A stretch of 64,000 bases of DNA from DATGZX01 sp035296965 (GTDB taxonomy: Bacteria; Planctomycetota; Planctomycetia; Gemmatales; Gemmataceae), in contig DATGZX010000010.1 of the NCBI GenBank assembly GCA_035296965.1, positions 1 to 64,000 on the forward strand. The letters are read 5' to 3'. A program made the position numbers and the translations under genes. Under the pieces are notes generated by a model. It ran no database searches. It had not been told where the DNA came from and worked only from the letters and a program-made list of their open reading frames with translations. Every line of letters starts with the position of its first letter. Positions within the stretch are counted from its first letter, which is position 1. Positions 17,353 to 26,100 of this stretch are shown here, in pieces.

Positions 17353-19679
17353 GGTTTCGCGCCGGCGGCCTGCTCTCCCGGATGGTAGTGGCGTTCGCTG
17401 TGGGCCTCGACGTCGGCCTGCGCGTACCAGGATGGCTTGAACTGCTTTTTCGCATACAGCGCCGCCTGGTCGAACCAGTGAGGAGAAGCAGGATCGCCGG
17501 ATTCGCCGAACTGAAGAATCGTCTTCGCCTTCGGTTGCGCCGCCAACTCGATTGCCCCCACGAAGGAATGGCCGGCTACGCCGTAGTGGCGCTTCTGGCC
17601 CGCTTGAGGAACCGCGTAGAAATTGAAGACGACACCCAGGGGCCCCGGCGCGCCGGCGATGGGTAAACTCGGCTGATCGTCACGAAACGCGCCTTGGCCT
17701 CGCTGGTCGATTTGCGAGCCGTGAATCCGCTGCAGACGGTTGATCTCGCCCCAGGCCACTTTCCAACTGCCGTGCGTTTTCTCCAGGTTTGCCAGGGTGG
17801 CTTCCAGCGCGCGAATCCGTGGATAATTCTGCAGGTCCCGCTTTGCTATCAGCTTCAAGGCCCGGTCGTAGGTTTCGGCGAACAGCGTCATCGGGACGGA
17901 ATCGACGGCGCTGATGCAGTCCCAACCCTTGAGAAGCTCTACCGGCTCTTTCAGCTTGGCGGCCCGGTCCGGCTCCTTGGATGAGAGCGCTTCCCATTCC
18001 TTCACCAGATCGGGAATACGGAGCTCGGCTTCTAGAATCTTCGTGTTGAAGCCATCCCGGGTCCAATCTTCGTAAGCAAATTTCGCTGTCGAATGAAGGA
18101 TGCGGCGCGAGATCTGAGCGCGGGGGTTGTCCCGTTCGTGTTCGGTCGCCATCAGATACGGGGGATATTGGCTCGCCTTGGGATTCTCATCCACCTCTCC
18201 CGCCTGCAATTCCTTAGCCACCGGCGTTGTGCTAAGAGGTGATTGATTGCAGTTCTGCAAGAAGCCGCACTGCGGATTCTCCAGTTGCGGTAGCTCATCG
18301 AAGCGGAGGTAGCCCTGCCACTGCGTTTCGGGGTTCGAGCCGTCGACCGGTTTTGTCCAATCGAACTTTGCAGACCGTCTTGGCACGGCGCCGTTGTACA
18401 CGTAGAAAATGTTGCCGCCGGTGTCGGCGACAATGGTATTGAACATCGGCAGTTTGCAGGGCCGCATGGCCTCCTTGAACTCCGCCACGCTCTGGGCCCG
18501 TCCCATGGCGTATGACTGCTCGATCGCCTCGCCATCTTCCAGCTTGGCCAAGCGGATGGCCAGCGGCTTCCCATTGCGGATGGCGACCAGGGGACCTTGG
18601 TGAGTCTTGGTGAAACGGAACCGGCGACTGACGGGTCCGTTCGCGTCTTTCACAGTAACGTCCTCAGTCCAGGCGGTGGCCTGTTTCGAGCCGTCGCCGT
18701 ACCGGTACCTCAGCGGATCGGTTTTGTCGTCAAAGGTGATGGTGTAGAGATCGACGATATCAGGATTGTTGACCGTGTGGCTCCAGGCGACGTGGCCGTT
18801 GTATCCCAGGGTCGGAAACGGCGAGCCGAAGAAGCAGGCTCCAAGCAGGTTCCAGCCTTCGCCGCTGATCACGTGCCCTTCATACCACTGTCCTGGACCG
18901 AAGAAAGGCTGATGAGGATTGATGAACATGAGCGCTTTGCCCGACGCCGACTTGTCCGGACGTACGGCCCACATGTTGGAGCCAACGTGCTCCGACATAC
19001 TTTGCCGGTCCTGTTCCAAAACCGCCAACTCCGCGCGCAGATCCGCGGGGAATGCGACCGCGCCTACTTTGTTGTCGTGAATCTCCTGAACGGCTGGGAG
19101 GATGTCGGAAGCCTTCAAGCCCGATTTGCCGTAGATGAACGACTGATAGAGGATAAACCGGCGAAAAGCCAGCGTATGCCACGGCTCGAAGTGCGTGATA
19201 AGCCGGGGTTTGACCTGCGGATTGACCGCGAGGTAATAGTTCAAACCGTCGGCTAGCGCCTGGCAGAGTTCCTTGGTTTTCGGCGTGGCCTTCTTATATT
19301 CTTCTTTGGAGAGCCGGGTAATCTCCAGTGCTAGGTTTACCAGGTCGTCGGGCAGGGACTTGTCGCCGTAGACCTCGGCGGCCCGGCCCAGCGAACGGAG
19401 ATAACTGTCTTCGATTTGCCAAAAGTAATCTTCGGCCTGGGCATAGATGAAGCCGAACACGCACGAGGCGTCGGTTGGCCCGTAGACGTGCGGCACGCCG
19501 AACGTGTCCCTATGAATCGTCACGGTTCTTGCCAGGGCAGAGGCCCTGGCTGCGGCCCCGGCATATGTCGAATCGTCACCGCGTGCGGGAGCACGCCCTG
19601 CCACGATCAAGCAGAACCCGGCCACTGCGACGAGCGTAAAAGAAGATAGCGAAAGCGAAGAATTGTACACGCGTTTCAC
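17349..19679 (-). CDS. Penicillin acylase-family (S45) amidohydrolase, possibly acyl-homoserine-lactone acylase type
   Basis: 776 residues from GTG 19679, chosen for AAAGGA upstream and because it places a signal peptide (KRVYNSSLSLSSF, then hydrophobic VAVAGFCLIVAG, cut near ARGDD) at the start. Ntn-hydrolase landmarks: the alpha part VTIHRDTFGVPHVYG, then the autocatalytic beta-subunit N-terminus at EHVGSNMWA with Ser234 as the predicted nucleophile, followed by NPHQPFFGPGQWYEGH and GYNGHVAWSHTVNNPDIVD. The family cleaves amides such as beta-lactam side chains, lactone signals or peptides in the periplasm. The natural substrate cannot be told from sequence. It is transcribed away from the respiratory operon. 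Confidence 0.85.
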   Translation of the reverse strand: MKRVYNSSLSLSSFTLVAVAGFCLIVAGRAPARGDDSTYAGAAARASALARTVTIHRDTFGVPHVYGPTDASCVFGFIYAQAEDYFWQIEDSYLRSLGRAAEVYGDKSLPDDLVNLALEITRLSKEEYKKATPKTKELCQALADGLNYYLAVNPQVKPRLITHFEPWHTLAFRRFILYQSFIYGKSGLKASDILPAVQEIHDNKVGAVAFPADLRAELAVLEQDRQSMSEHVGSNMWAVRPDKSASGKALMFINPHQPFFGPGQWYEGHVISGEGWNLLGACFFGSPFPTLGYNGHVAWSHTVNNPDIVDLYTITFDDKTDPLRYRYGDGSKQATAWTEDVTVKDANGPVSRRFRFTKTHQGPLVAIRNGKPLAIRLAKLEDGEAIEQSYAMGRAQSVAEFKEAMRPCKLPMFNTIVADTGGNIFYVYNGAVPRRSAKFDWTKPVDGSNPETQWQGYLRFDELPQLENPQCGFLQNCNQSPLSTTPVAKELQAGEVDENPKASQYPPYLMATEHERDNPRAQISRRILHSTAKFAYEDWTRDGFNTKILEAELRIPDLVKEWEALSSKEPDRAAKLKEPVELLKGWDCISAVDSVPMTLFAETYDRALKLIAKRDLQNYPRIRALEATLANLEKTHGSWKVAWGEINRLQRIHGSQIDQRGQGAFRDDQPSLPIAGAPGPLGVVFNFYAVPQAGQKRHYGVAGHSFVGAIELAAQPKAKTILQFGESGDPASPHWFDQAALYAKKQFKPSWYAQADVEAHSERHYHPGEQAAGAKP

Positions 19680-20207
19680 GGGTGCATTCCTTTGTTGGGG
19701 AGACCACGGCAGCCTCGGGACAGACCGGTTGCCAATCGCTTGCACTATATCCTCGAAATGACGGCATTGCCACACGCTTCTCGTTCCCAGGGACGAATCG
19801 CGGGAGCAGAAGGTTGGCAGGCGTTCTCAAACATTGGAAAGGTTTTCCATCTCATTGTCAGTTCTGAGAACGACTACCGGCTAAGTAGCCTAGTTTGTGG
19901 GGCAAGCTGGTAGCTTGCCGCTATTTGCGGTGGAGCAAGCTGCCAGCTTGCTCTACACGACTTGCCACGGGGATTTGAACGTTGCCGATAGACGGGCATT
20001 TCCAACGTATATGTGGCTGTTTGGGCGGATGCCTCCTTGGCCGAGTTCGCGCTAGGCCAGATTGGCATTCGCTTTGCTTTGAAAGGTACTGCTTCCCTCG
20101 CGCTAAGGAGTGGAGTTGACATCCTATCGGCTGGCACTAAAAAGTTCCCCGTGGATCAGACCGCCGTCTGTCCCTCAATCACCGATCCAGGAGTAAAACG
20201 AGATATC
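19680..20207. other. Intergenic region upstream of the Rieske gene, carrying two hairpin repeats
   Basis: A divergent gap between the acylase gene and the respiratory operon. Apart from the hairpins at 19901-19953 it shows no gene. It must contain promoters for both neighbours; none is called with confidence. Confidence 0.4.
19901..19953. repeat. Tandem pair of REP-like hairpins
   Basis: Hairpin one: GGCAAGCT-GGT-AGCTTGCC (19901-19919). Hairpin two: GAGCAAGCT-GCC-AGCTTGCTC (19933-19953). The arms are perfect inverses around three-base loops, and the pair is flanked by short TGTGG/CTACAC edges, as in REP doublets. Confidence 0.75.
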
Positions 20208-20810
20208 ATGTCGGAGCCAACGAACGTTAGCGAAACGCCGGCGGCCGCTCCGCCGCCCAAACCCACATTGCCGCCCAAACCTGCTGCACCACCGAAGACA
20301 CCTGCCAAGGCGGGGAAGGAACGACGCTTCTTCCTCTTTGCCTTGTTTGCCAGCTGGGCAGCCATCGCCTGGACCGCTCTGACCGTTTCCACCGTTGGCA
20401 TGGTGCTCGGCACCGTGCGCTTCCTTTTTCCAAACGTACTCTCCGAGCCGCCGAGCAAGGTCAAGGCTGGCATGCCGGACCAGTATGAAGAGGGCAAGGT
20501 GGTCGATCGCTTCAAGGATCAAAACTTTTGGGTGGTTCGTTACCAGGGCATCATCTACGCTCTGAGCACAACTTGCACACACCTGGGCTGCACACCCAAC
20601 TGGCTGGAGCGGGAAGAGAAGTTCAAGTGCCCCTGCCACGGCAGCGGCTTCAAAATCACCGGGGTCAATTTCGAAGGACCGGCTCCCCGACCTCTGGAAC
20701 GCTGGGGCATCAGCATCGGCGAGGATGGCCAAATCCTCGTGGACAAGAGCAAGAAGTTCCAGAAGGAAATGGGGCAGTGGGATAATCCCGAATCATACAT
20801 CAAGGCTTAA
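20208..20810 (+). CDS. Rieske [2Fe-2S] protein of a cytochrome bc/b6f-type complex
   Basis: 200 residues from ATG 20208 (AGGAG about 14 bases upstream). A Pro/Ala-rich N-terminus is followed by one membrane helix near 48-70, then the Rieske fold with box I CTHLGC (Cys123, His125 ligands; Cys128 disulfide) and box II CPCHGSG (Cys141, His144 ligands; Cys143 disulfide). It accepts an electron from quinol at the complex's outer quinol site. It is the first gene of the operon continuing with two cytochrome b parts and an octaheme cytochrome c. Confidence 0.93.
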   Translation: MSEPTNVSETPAAAPPPKPTLPPKPAAPPKTPAKAGKERRFFLFALFASWAAIAWTALTVSTVGMVLGTVRFLFPNVLSEPPSKVKAGMPDQYEEGKVVDRFKDQNFWVVRYQGIIYALSTTCTHLGCTPNWLEREEKFKCPCHGSGFKITGVNFEGPAPRPLERWGISIGEDGQILVDKSKKFQKEMGQWDNPESYIKA

Positions 20811-20910
20811 ATCATCTTTACATTTCTTGGTGCTTCAGCCCGGCAGAGTCTCGCACAGCGGCTTTTGCCTCGGCTAAGGACCGAGAAGGTAGGACCAAGG
20901 ACTATTTCTT

Positions 20911-21684
20911 ATGTCGGTAGGCGATTTCATTCGTAATTCGCAGGTCTGGAAAAGCGTATTCCGCCACCCGGCGCCCCGCGACAGACGCAACCGCGTCGTG
21001 GTCATGTTGACCAACGTGTTCCTGCATCTACATCCCGTGTCGGTGCGCAAGAGCGGCATCACGCTGAGTTACACGTGGTGCATGGGTGGAATCACGTTCT
21101 TTCTTTTCCTCGTTGAAACCGTGACCGGTGTGCTGCTGATGTTTTATTATCGGCCGACGCTGGAGCATGCTTACAACGACATCCTTGCTCTCCGCGACGT
21201 GGCGACGCTGGGCGTCCTTCGCGAGCTGCATCGCTGGGGCGCGCACGCCATGGTCATCACGATCTGGCTGCACATGTACCGAGTCTTCTTGACGGGAAGT
21301 TACAAGCCACCGCGCGAGTTCAACTGGGGCGTAGGCGTCATCCTCCTGGTCCTTACCCTGTTCTTGAGCTTTACAGGCTATTTGTTGCCGTGGGACCAGC
21401 TGGCAATCTGGGCTATTACCGTAGGCAGTAACATGGCGCGAGCTCATCCGTTTGTCGGCAATGAGGGGCCAGGCTCTGCCTTATTACAGGTGGGAGGTGT
21501 GCCGCTTATCCACTCGGGGTCCGATGCGCGTTTTCTTCTCCTGGGAGGCCGCTTCGTCAGTGGTGAGACGCTGCTGCGCTTTTATGTGTTGCACTGCGTT
21601 GCGGTGCCCCTGGCGGCCGCCTTGCTCATTGCGGTTCATTTCTGGCGGGTCCGCAAAGACGGCGGCATTAGCGGACCGCTTTGA
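20911..21684 (+). CDS. Cytochrome b, N-terminal part (cytochrome b6 type)
   Basis: 257 residues with four membrane helices. Heme b ligands are visible: His107 (LHRWGAH) with His121 (LHMYRVF), and His228 (VLHCVAVP) with His243 (AVHFWRVRK). The second pair is 15 apart, as in cytochrome b6 rather than bc1. Cys57 in TWCMGGITFF lines up with the b6 cysteine (YCLGGIT) that holds the extra heme c-i, so this complex probably has that heme. Together with the next gene it forms the split cytochrome b of a quinol-oxidising complex. Confidence 0.92.
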   Translation: MSVGDFIRNSQVWKSVFRHPAPRDRRNRVVVMLTNVFLHLHPVSVRKSGITLSYTWCMGGITFFLFLVETVTGVLLMFYYRPTLEHAYNDILALRDVATLGVLRELHRWGAHAMVITIWLHMYRVFLTGSYKPPREFNWGVGVILLVLTLFLSFTGYLLPWDQLAIWAITVGSNMARAHPFVGNEGPGSALLQVGGVPLIHSGSDARFLLLGGRFVSGETLLRFYVLHCVAVPLAAALLIAVHFWRVRKDGGISGPL

Positions 21685-21752
21685 AATAGAGCCTGCCGGG
21701 GGAAACGGGCATGGTCCATGGAGGAGCTTATTCAGGCGGCGCGTGCCTGTGG

Positions 21753-21773
21753 CGGCAAGTTTCTAACTTGCCG
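21753..21773. repeat. REP-like 9-3-9 hairpin between the two cytochrome b genes
   Basis: CGGCAAGTT-TCT-AACTTGCCG, perfect arms, followed by a short A run. It sits in the 193-base gap that separates the cytochrome b halves and could affect mRNA stability or processing. Confidence 0.7.
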
Positions 21774-21877
21774 AAAAAACCCGGTAAGTTGAAAATTCGC
21801 CGTCACGGAAACTGTAGCCTTGCCATGAACCATGCCCCGCACTGAAGAATTTCGCGGTCGAAAAGGATTGATTTGTT

Positions 21878-23176
21878 ATGTTTGATTCCGAGTTGACCTC
21901 TTCTTTGCAAACCGGCCTGGCGATCTATTATCTGGTGGTCGTCTTGCTCAATCTCGGGTTCGCCGCTTACCAGCTCAGGGCGCGGCGGGATACCCGGCTA
22001 GCCGCGCTGGGAGCAATCCTGGGGCTTCTCGCTCTGGTTCACATGCTTGCCTATTTTGGCCACGCGAACTGGCAGCTCTCGAGCGGTTTTCGAGCATTTA
22101 CCACGAGTCTCATGGGAGCCTGGGGCGGGCAGGCAGGCCCCATCCTTTATACGGCTCTTTCGGTCCTCGGTTTCGTCGTCTTCCTCTATTACCGGCGTTT
22201 TCTCACCGAGCCTTCCGTTGCCTGGCTGCTTTTGAACGTCTCCCTCGTGGCAGCCGGCTGGAGCATGACGGACGCCAATTTTCGCCTGATCGTCACCAAA
22301 GAAGACAACGTGCCCATCACGATGCTGATTTTTTCGGTGGGTTTCTTCACCTGGTTGGCCATGCGCAAGGCCGTCATCAACGATGACCGTATCGCCAAGG
22401 GCGAGCCGCCGGTCGAGTCGCTCGAGAATGACAAGGTTCTGGTTTGGCCCGACCTGGTTTACACCGAATTGATCGCGATGATCGTTTGCACGTTTCTGCT
22501 CGTGATCTGGGCCGTCGTGCTCAAGGCGCCGCTCGAACAGCCGGCAACGAGCGCCAAGGCCCCGAATCCTTCGAAGGCGCCCTGGTACTTTCTCGGCCTC
22601 CAGGAAATGCTCGTTTATTACGATCCGTGGATGGCTGGCATCGTCTTGCCGCTCATGATTATCCAGGGGTTGGTCACCATTCCCTACATCGACTTCAATC
22701 AAAAGGGAAATGGTTACTTCAGCTTCGCGGAGCGAAAGTTCGCCATCAGCATCTTCATGCTCGGCTTCATCGTGATGTGGGTCACGCTGATCGTACTTGG
22801 CACATTCCTCCGCGGCCCCAACTGGAATTTCTTTGGACCCTACGAATATTGGGACCCGCACAAGGTCTTGCCGCTCAACAATGTTAATCTCTCGGACTAT
22901 TTCTGGCTGGGGTTGATGCGGACGACTTTGCCCGAGCATTGGTTCTGGCGCGAGCTGCCCGGCATTCTTGTCGTCCTGGGCTATTTGCTGCTGCTGCCGC
23001 CCCTGCTGGCCCGAACGATCATGCGGCCGTTCTTCATCCACATGGGCTTCATTCGATTCTTCCTGCTGGTCAATCTGATCCAGCTCATGGCAGCGCTGCC
23101 CATCAAGATGGTGCTGCGCTGGACGATCAATCTGAAGTACATCGTCTACATCCCGGAATTCTTCTTCAACATATAG
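21878..23176 (+). CDS. Cytochrome b, C-terminal part (subunit IV type) with extra N-terminal membrane domain
   Basis: 432 residues, ATG 21878 with AAAGGAT upstream. The hallmark PWYFLGLQE (Pro235 onward), equal to the PEWY quinol-site motif, starts a subunit IV-like domain with about three further helices. Unusually, about 190 residues precede it and contain four or five predicted membrane helices (LAIYYLVVVLLNLGFAAY, LAALGAILGLLALVHMLAYF, ILYTALSVLGFVVFLYY, ITMLIFSVGFFTWLAM). Subunit IV alone is usually about 160 residues. The extension is part of the same frame and ends near LVWPDLVYTE. The gene is six bases before the octaheme cytochrome. Confidence 0.88.
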   Translation: MFDSELTSSLQTGLAIYYLVVVLLNLGFAAYQLRARRDTRLAALGAILGLLALVHMLAYFGHANWQLSSGFRAFTTSLMGAWGGQAGPILYTALSVLGFVVFLYYRRFLTEPSVAWLLLNVSLVAAGWSMTDANFRLIVTKEDNVPITMLIFSVGFFTWLAMRKAVINDDRIAKGEPPVESLENDKVLVWPDLVYTELIAMIVCTFLLVIWAVVLKAPLEQPATSAKAPNPSKAPWYFLGLQEMLVYYDPWMAGIVLPLMIIQGLVTIPYIDFNQKGNGYFSFAERKFAISIFMLGFIVMWVTLIVLGTFLRGPNWNFFGPYEYWDPHKVLPLNNVNLSDYFWLGLMRTTLPEHWFWRELPGILVVLGYLLLLPPLLARTIMRPFFIHMGFIRFFLLVNLIQLMAALPIKMVLRWTINLKYIVYIPEFFFNI

Positions 23177-23182
23177 GAATCT

Positions 23183-26100
23183 ATGGCAGCCACCGACCAA
23201 AACTACCGCCCACAGAGGACGCTGGACATCGTCTTCGCGTTGTCGTGTGTACTGATGTTGGTCAGCCTTGTCTGGATGTTCGGCCAGGACTACAACCGGG
23301 AGTTCAAAAAAATCCAGCGCCAGTTCCGCGACGTGGACGAAGCGCTGACGCAACGCGCGATGCTGGAGAAGCTTCCCGATCCGGAAAACGTGAACACAGC
23401 TTCCGAAGCGGTCACGCAAGCGCGCCAGGAATTGAGCCAGATCATGGAAAGCAATCGCTCTGCCACGCAGGCATTGCTGGTCGCCAAGGCACGCCAGGAA
23501 GCGGAAGCTCAAGCTGCCAAGGCCGATTACGACTCCGTCATGAGCCTGTGGGTCATCGCGGTGGACGAGCAAGACTCGGCCCCCGACGATAAGCGCCGCC
23601 AGGAGTTGCAGGCGGCCGTCGACCGCCGGCGCAAACAGCTCGACGCTTTGGCGGCGAAACTCAACACAGCGCAAGTGAATCTCGAGAAGACGCAAACGGA
23701 ACTGAGCAAGATGCAGGATGCGGAGAAGAAGGCCGAGAAGGTCCTCTCCGATAGAGAAGATGAACTGAAAAAGGTTGCTGGACAGTTCGACCGCTTTGCC
23801 AAGGCTGTCGCTCAGAAGCAATGGAAATTCGGCGATTGGTTCCGCAAGCTGCCGGTGATCGACGGCTTCGCCTCGCCGGTGAAGATCCAGCAGTACACGT
23901 TGACTGAATATCCAATCGATTACAGCTTCAAATATGTCACGCGCTACGACCGCTGCACGACCTGCCACCTGGGCATGGAACGTCCGAACTTCACCAAGGC
24001 GGCCCTGCGCAATCTGGAATCGCCCGACGACCTGCCTGCCGACAGCGACCTGGGCAAGCAGTTACGCGAAAAGCTTACCAAGGAACAAGAAAGGCTCGAC
24101 GAAGCCCACCAGCTTGTCATGGATCAAGCTCGCGACCCGAAAACCAAGGAGCTGTTGGGCTTCGATCCAGGCGATTTGCCCAAGAAAGTTACCACGGTCA
24201 ACCTGACCCAGACGCAGATCAACGAGTACTGCGTTCATCCCCGGCTGGACCTGTTCGTTGACCCCAATAGCGCCCACCCCGTGGAGAAGTTCGGCTGCAC
24301 CTCTTGCCATGCCGGCCAGGGGAGCGCAACGGATTTCCTTCTTGCCGCGCACATGCCCAGCAGCGCGGAGCAGAAAAAGGAATGGAAATCCAAGCTCGGC
24401 TGGGAATCGAATCACTTCTGGGATTATCCCATGCTGGCCAAGCGTTTTGTGGAGTCCACGTGTCTTAAATGCCATCACGAGGTGACCGACCTCATTCGCT
24501 ACGGGAACAAGCTCGAGGCTCCCAAGCTCATCAAGGGTTATGAACTTGTGCGTGAGAGCGGCTGCTTTGGCTGCCATGAAATCGCCGGACTGAAGAGCGG
24601 CCGCGAGATCGGTCCGGATCTGCGCCTCGAGCCGTCGCCGCCCCTGGAAGCCTATGCCCCCGGCGAGCGGGCCAAGATGCTTGCGGATACCGAAAATCCT
24701 CCCGGCAAGATGCGCAAGGTTGGCCCGAGTCTATACCGCATCGCCGAGAAGACGAACGAGCACTGGGCCCGGCGCTGGGTGCGGTCGCCCCGTGGCTTCC
24801 GCCCCACCACGAAGATGCCCCACTACTATGGATTGAGCAACAACGACCCCAACTTGAAAGGCGTGTTGCCTGCCGATCAGAAGGACTTCCCGGATGCGGA
24901 AATCTACGCGGTCACGTACTACTTGTTCCGCGAGAGCCAGGACTATCTCGAAGGCAAGGACAAGTACCGGGGCGCGATGAAAGCCCGGTTGAAGGAGCTA
25001 CAGGAAAATCAACTGCGGAGTGAGCAAGAAACGAGAGTCATGGAGGAGCTTGCCCGTCGCCTCGAACTCGACAAAGATCCAATCCCGCTTGCCAAGGAAA
25101 TCAGGGATTCGGAAGGGCAGGTGATCTCGTTGCCGGCGGTTCCACAAGACGCCAAGGGTCAGGAAGATCAGCGCCGCCACGGCAGGTTGCTGTTCACGGA
25201 GCGCGGCTGCCTTGCTTGCCATTCTCACTCCGGCACGACCAAGGCGGAGGGGCAATTCGCGGCGGTGGACAGCGACGCCAACTTCGGGCCCGACCTGAGC
25301 CGGCTCGCTGCCAAGATCGCCCCCGAGGTCAAAGACCCGGATGCGAAGCGGCGCTGGCTGATCCAGTGGATCCTGAACCCCAATATCCATTTCCCCCGTA
25401 CGCGGATGCCCATTACGCATCTCAAGGCGGAGGAAGCAGCCGATGTGGCTGCCTGGCTGCTGAGTCAGCCGGCAGAAGGCTGGGACGCTCAGGAAGACGT
25501 GCCCGCGCCGCGCCCGGAGGCCATTGTCGATCTGGCCCGAGTTTACCTCCTCAAGGCGCCGGGCATGACCCACGAAGACGTGAGAGAAATCTTGACCCCC
25601 GTCGAAGGCAACAAGTGGCAGGGCATGGCGCCGGCTGATGCGAAACGCCTGCCCTTGGATGCGGACGAGCGCCAGCTATCTGGACCCATCAGCGAGGATG
25701 CCCTGAAGTGGTATATCGCCAGAAAGGCGATCACGCGCCTGGGCTGCTTTGGCTGCCACGACGTACCTGGTTTCGCCACCTCCAAGCCGATTGGCACTGC
25801 CCTCAACGATTGGGGCAAGAAAGACCCCGAGCGCTTGGCTTTCGAAGATATTGTCGCCTACGTCCGCGAGAAGTATCGCCGTGTCAATGAGCTGATCGAC
25901 GACAAGGGCCACGGTCCCGTCACCGAAAAAGGCCAGAAACCGCCTTACGAAGAATACTTCTTCGAGGCTCTCGAGCATCACCAGCGGGAAGGATTCCTCA
26001 ATCAAAAACTGATCGAGCCGCGCAGCTACGACTTTGATCGCCTGCGGACGTGGGACGACCGTTTGCGCATGCCGCAATTCAAGTTCGCGCGCGGCCACAT

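Noticed and set aside
21753..21780. Terminator between the two cytochrome b genes
   Set aside because: The hairpin is followed by A, not T, on the plus strand and belongs to the dispersed 9-3-9 repeat family; splitting the operon here would be unlikely.
21998..23968. Antisense frame of 656 codons opposite subunit IV and the octaheme cytochrome
   Set aside because: It overlaps two well-supported genes, has shadow composition (His/Asp/Gln/Arg rich) and no recognisable motif.
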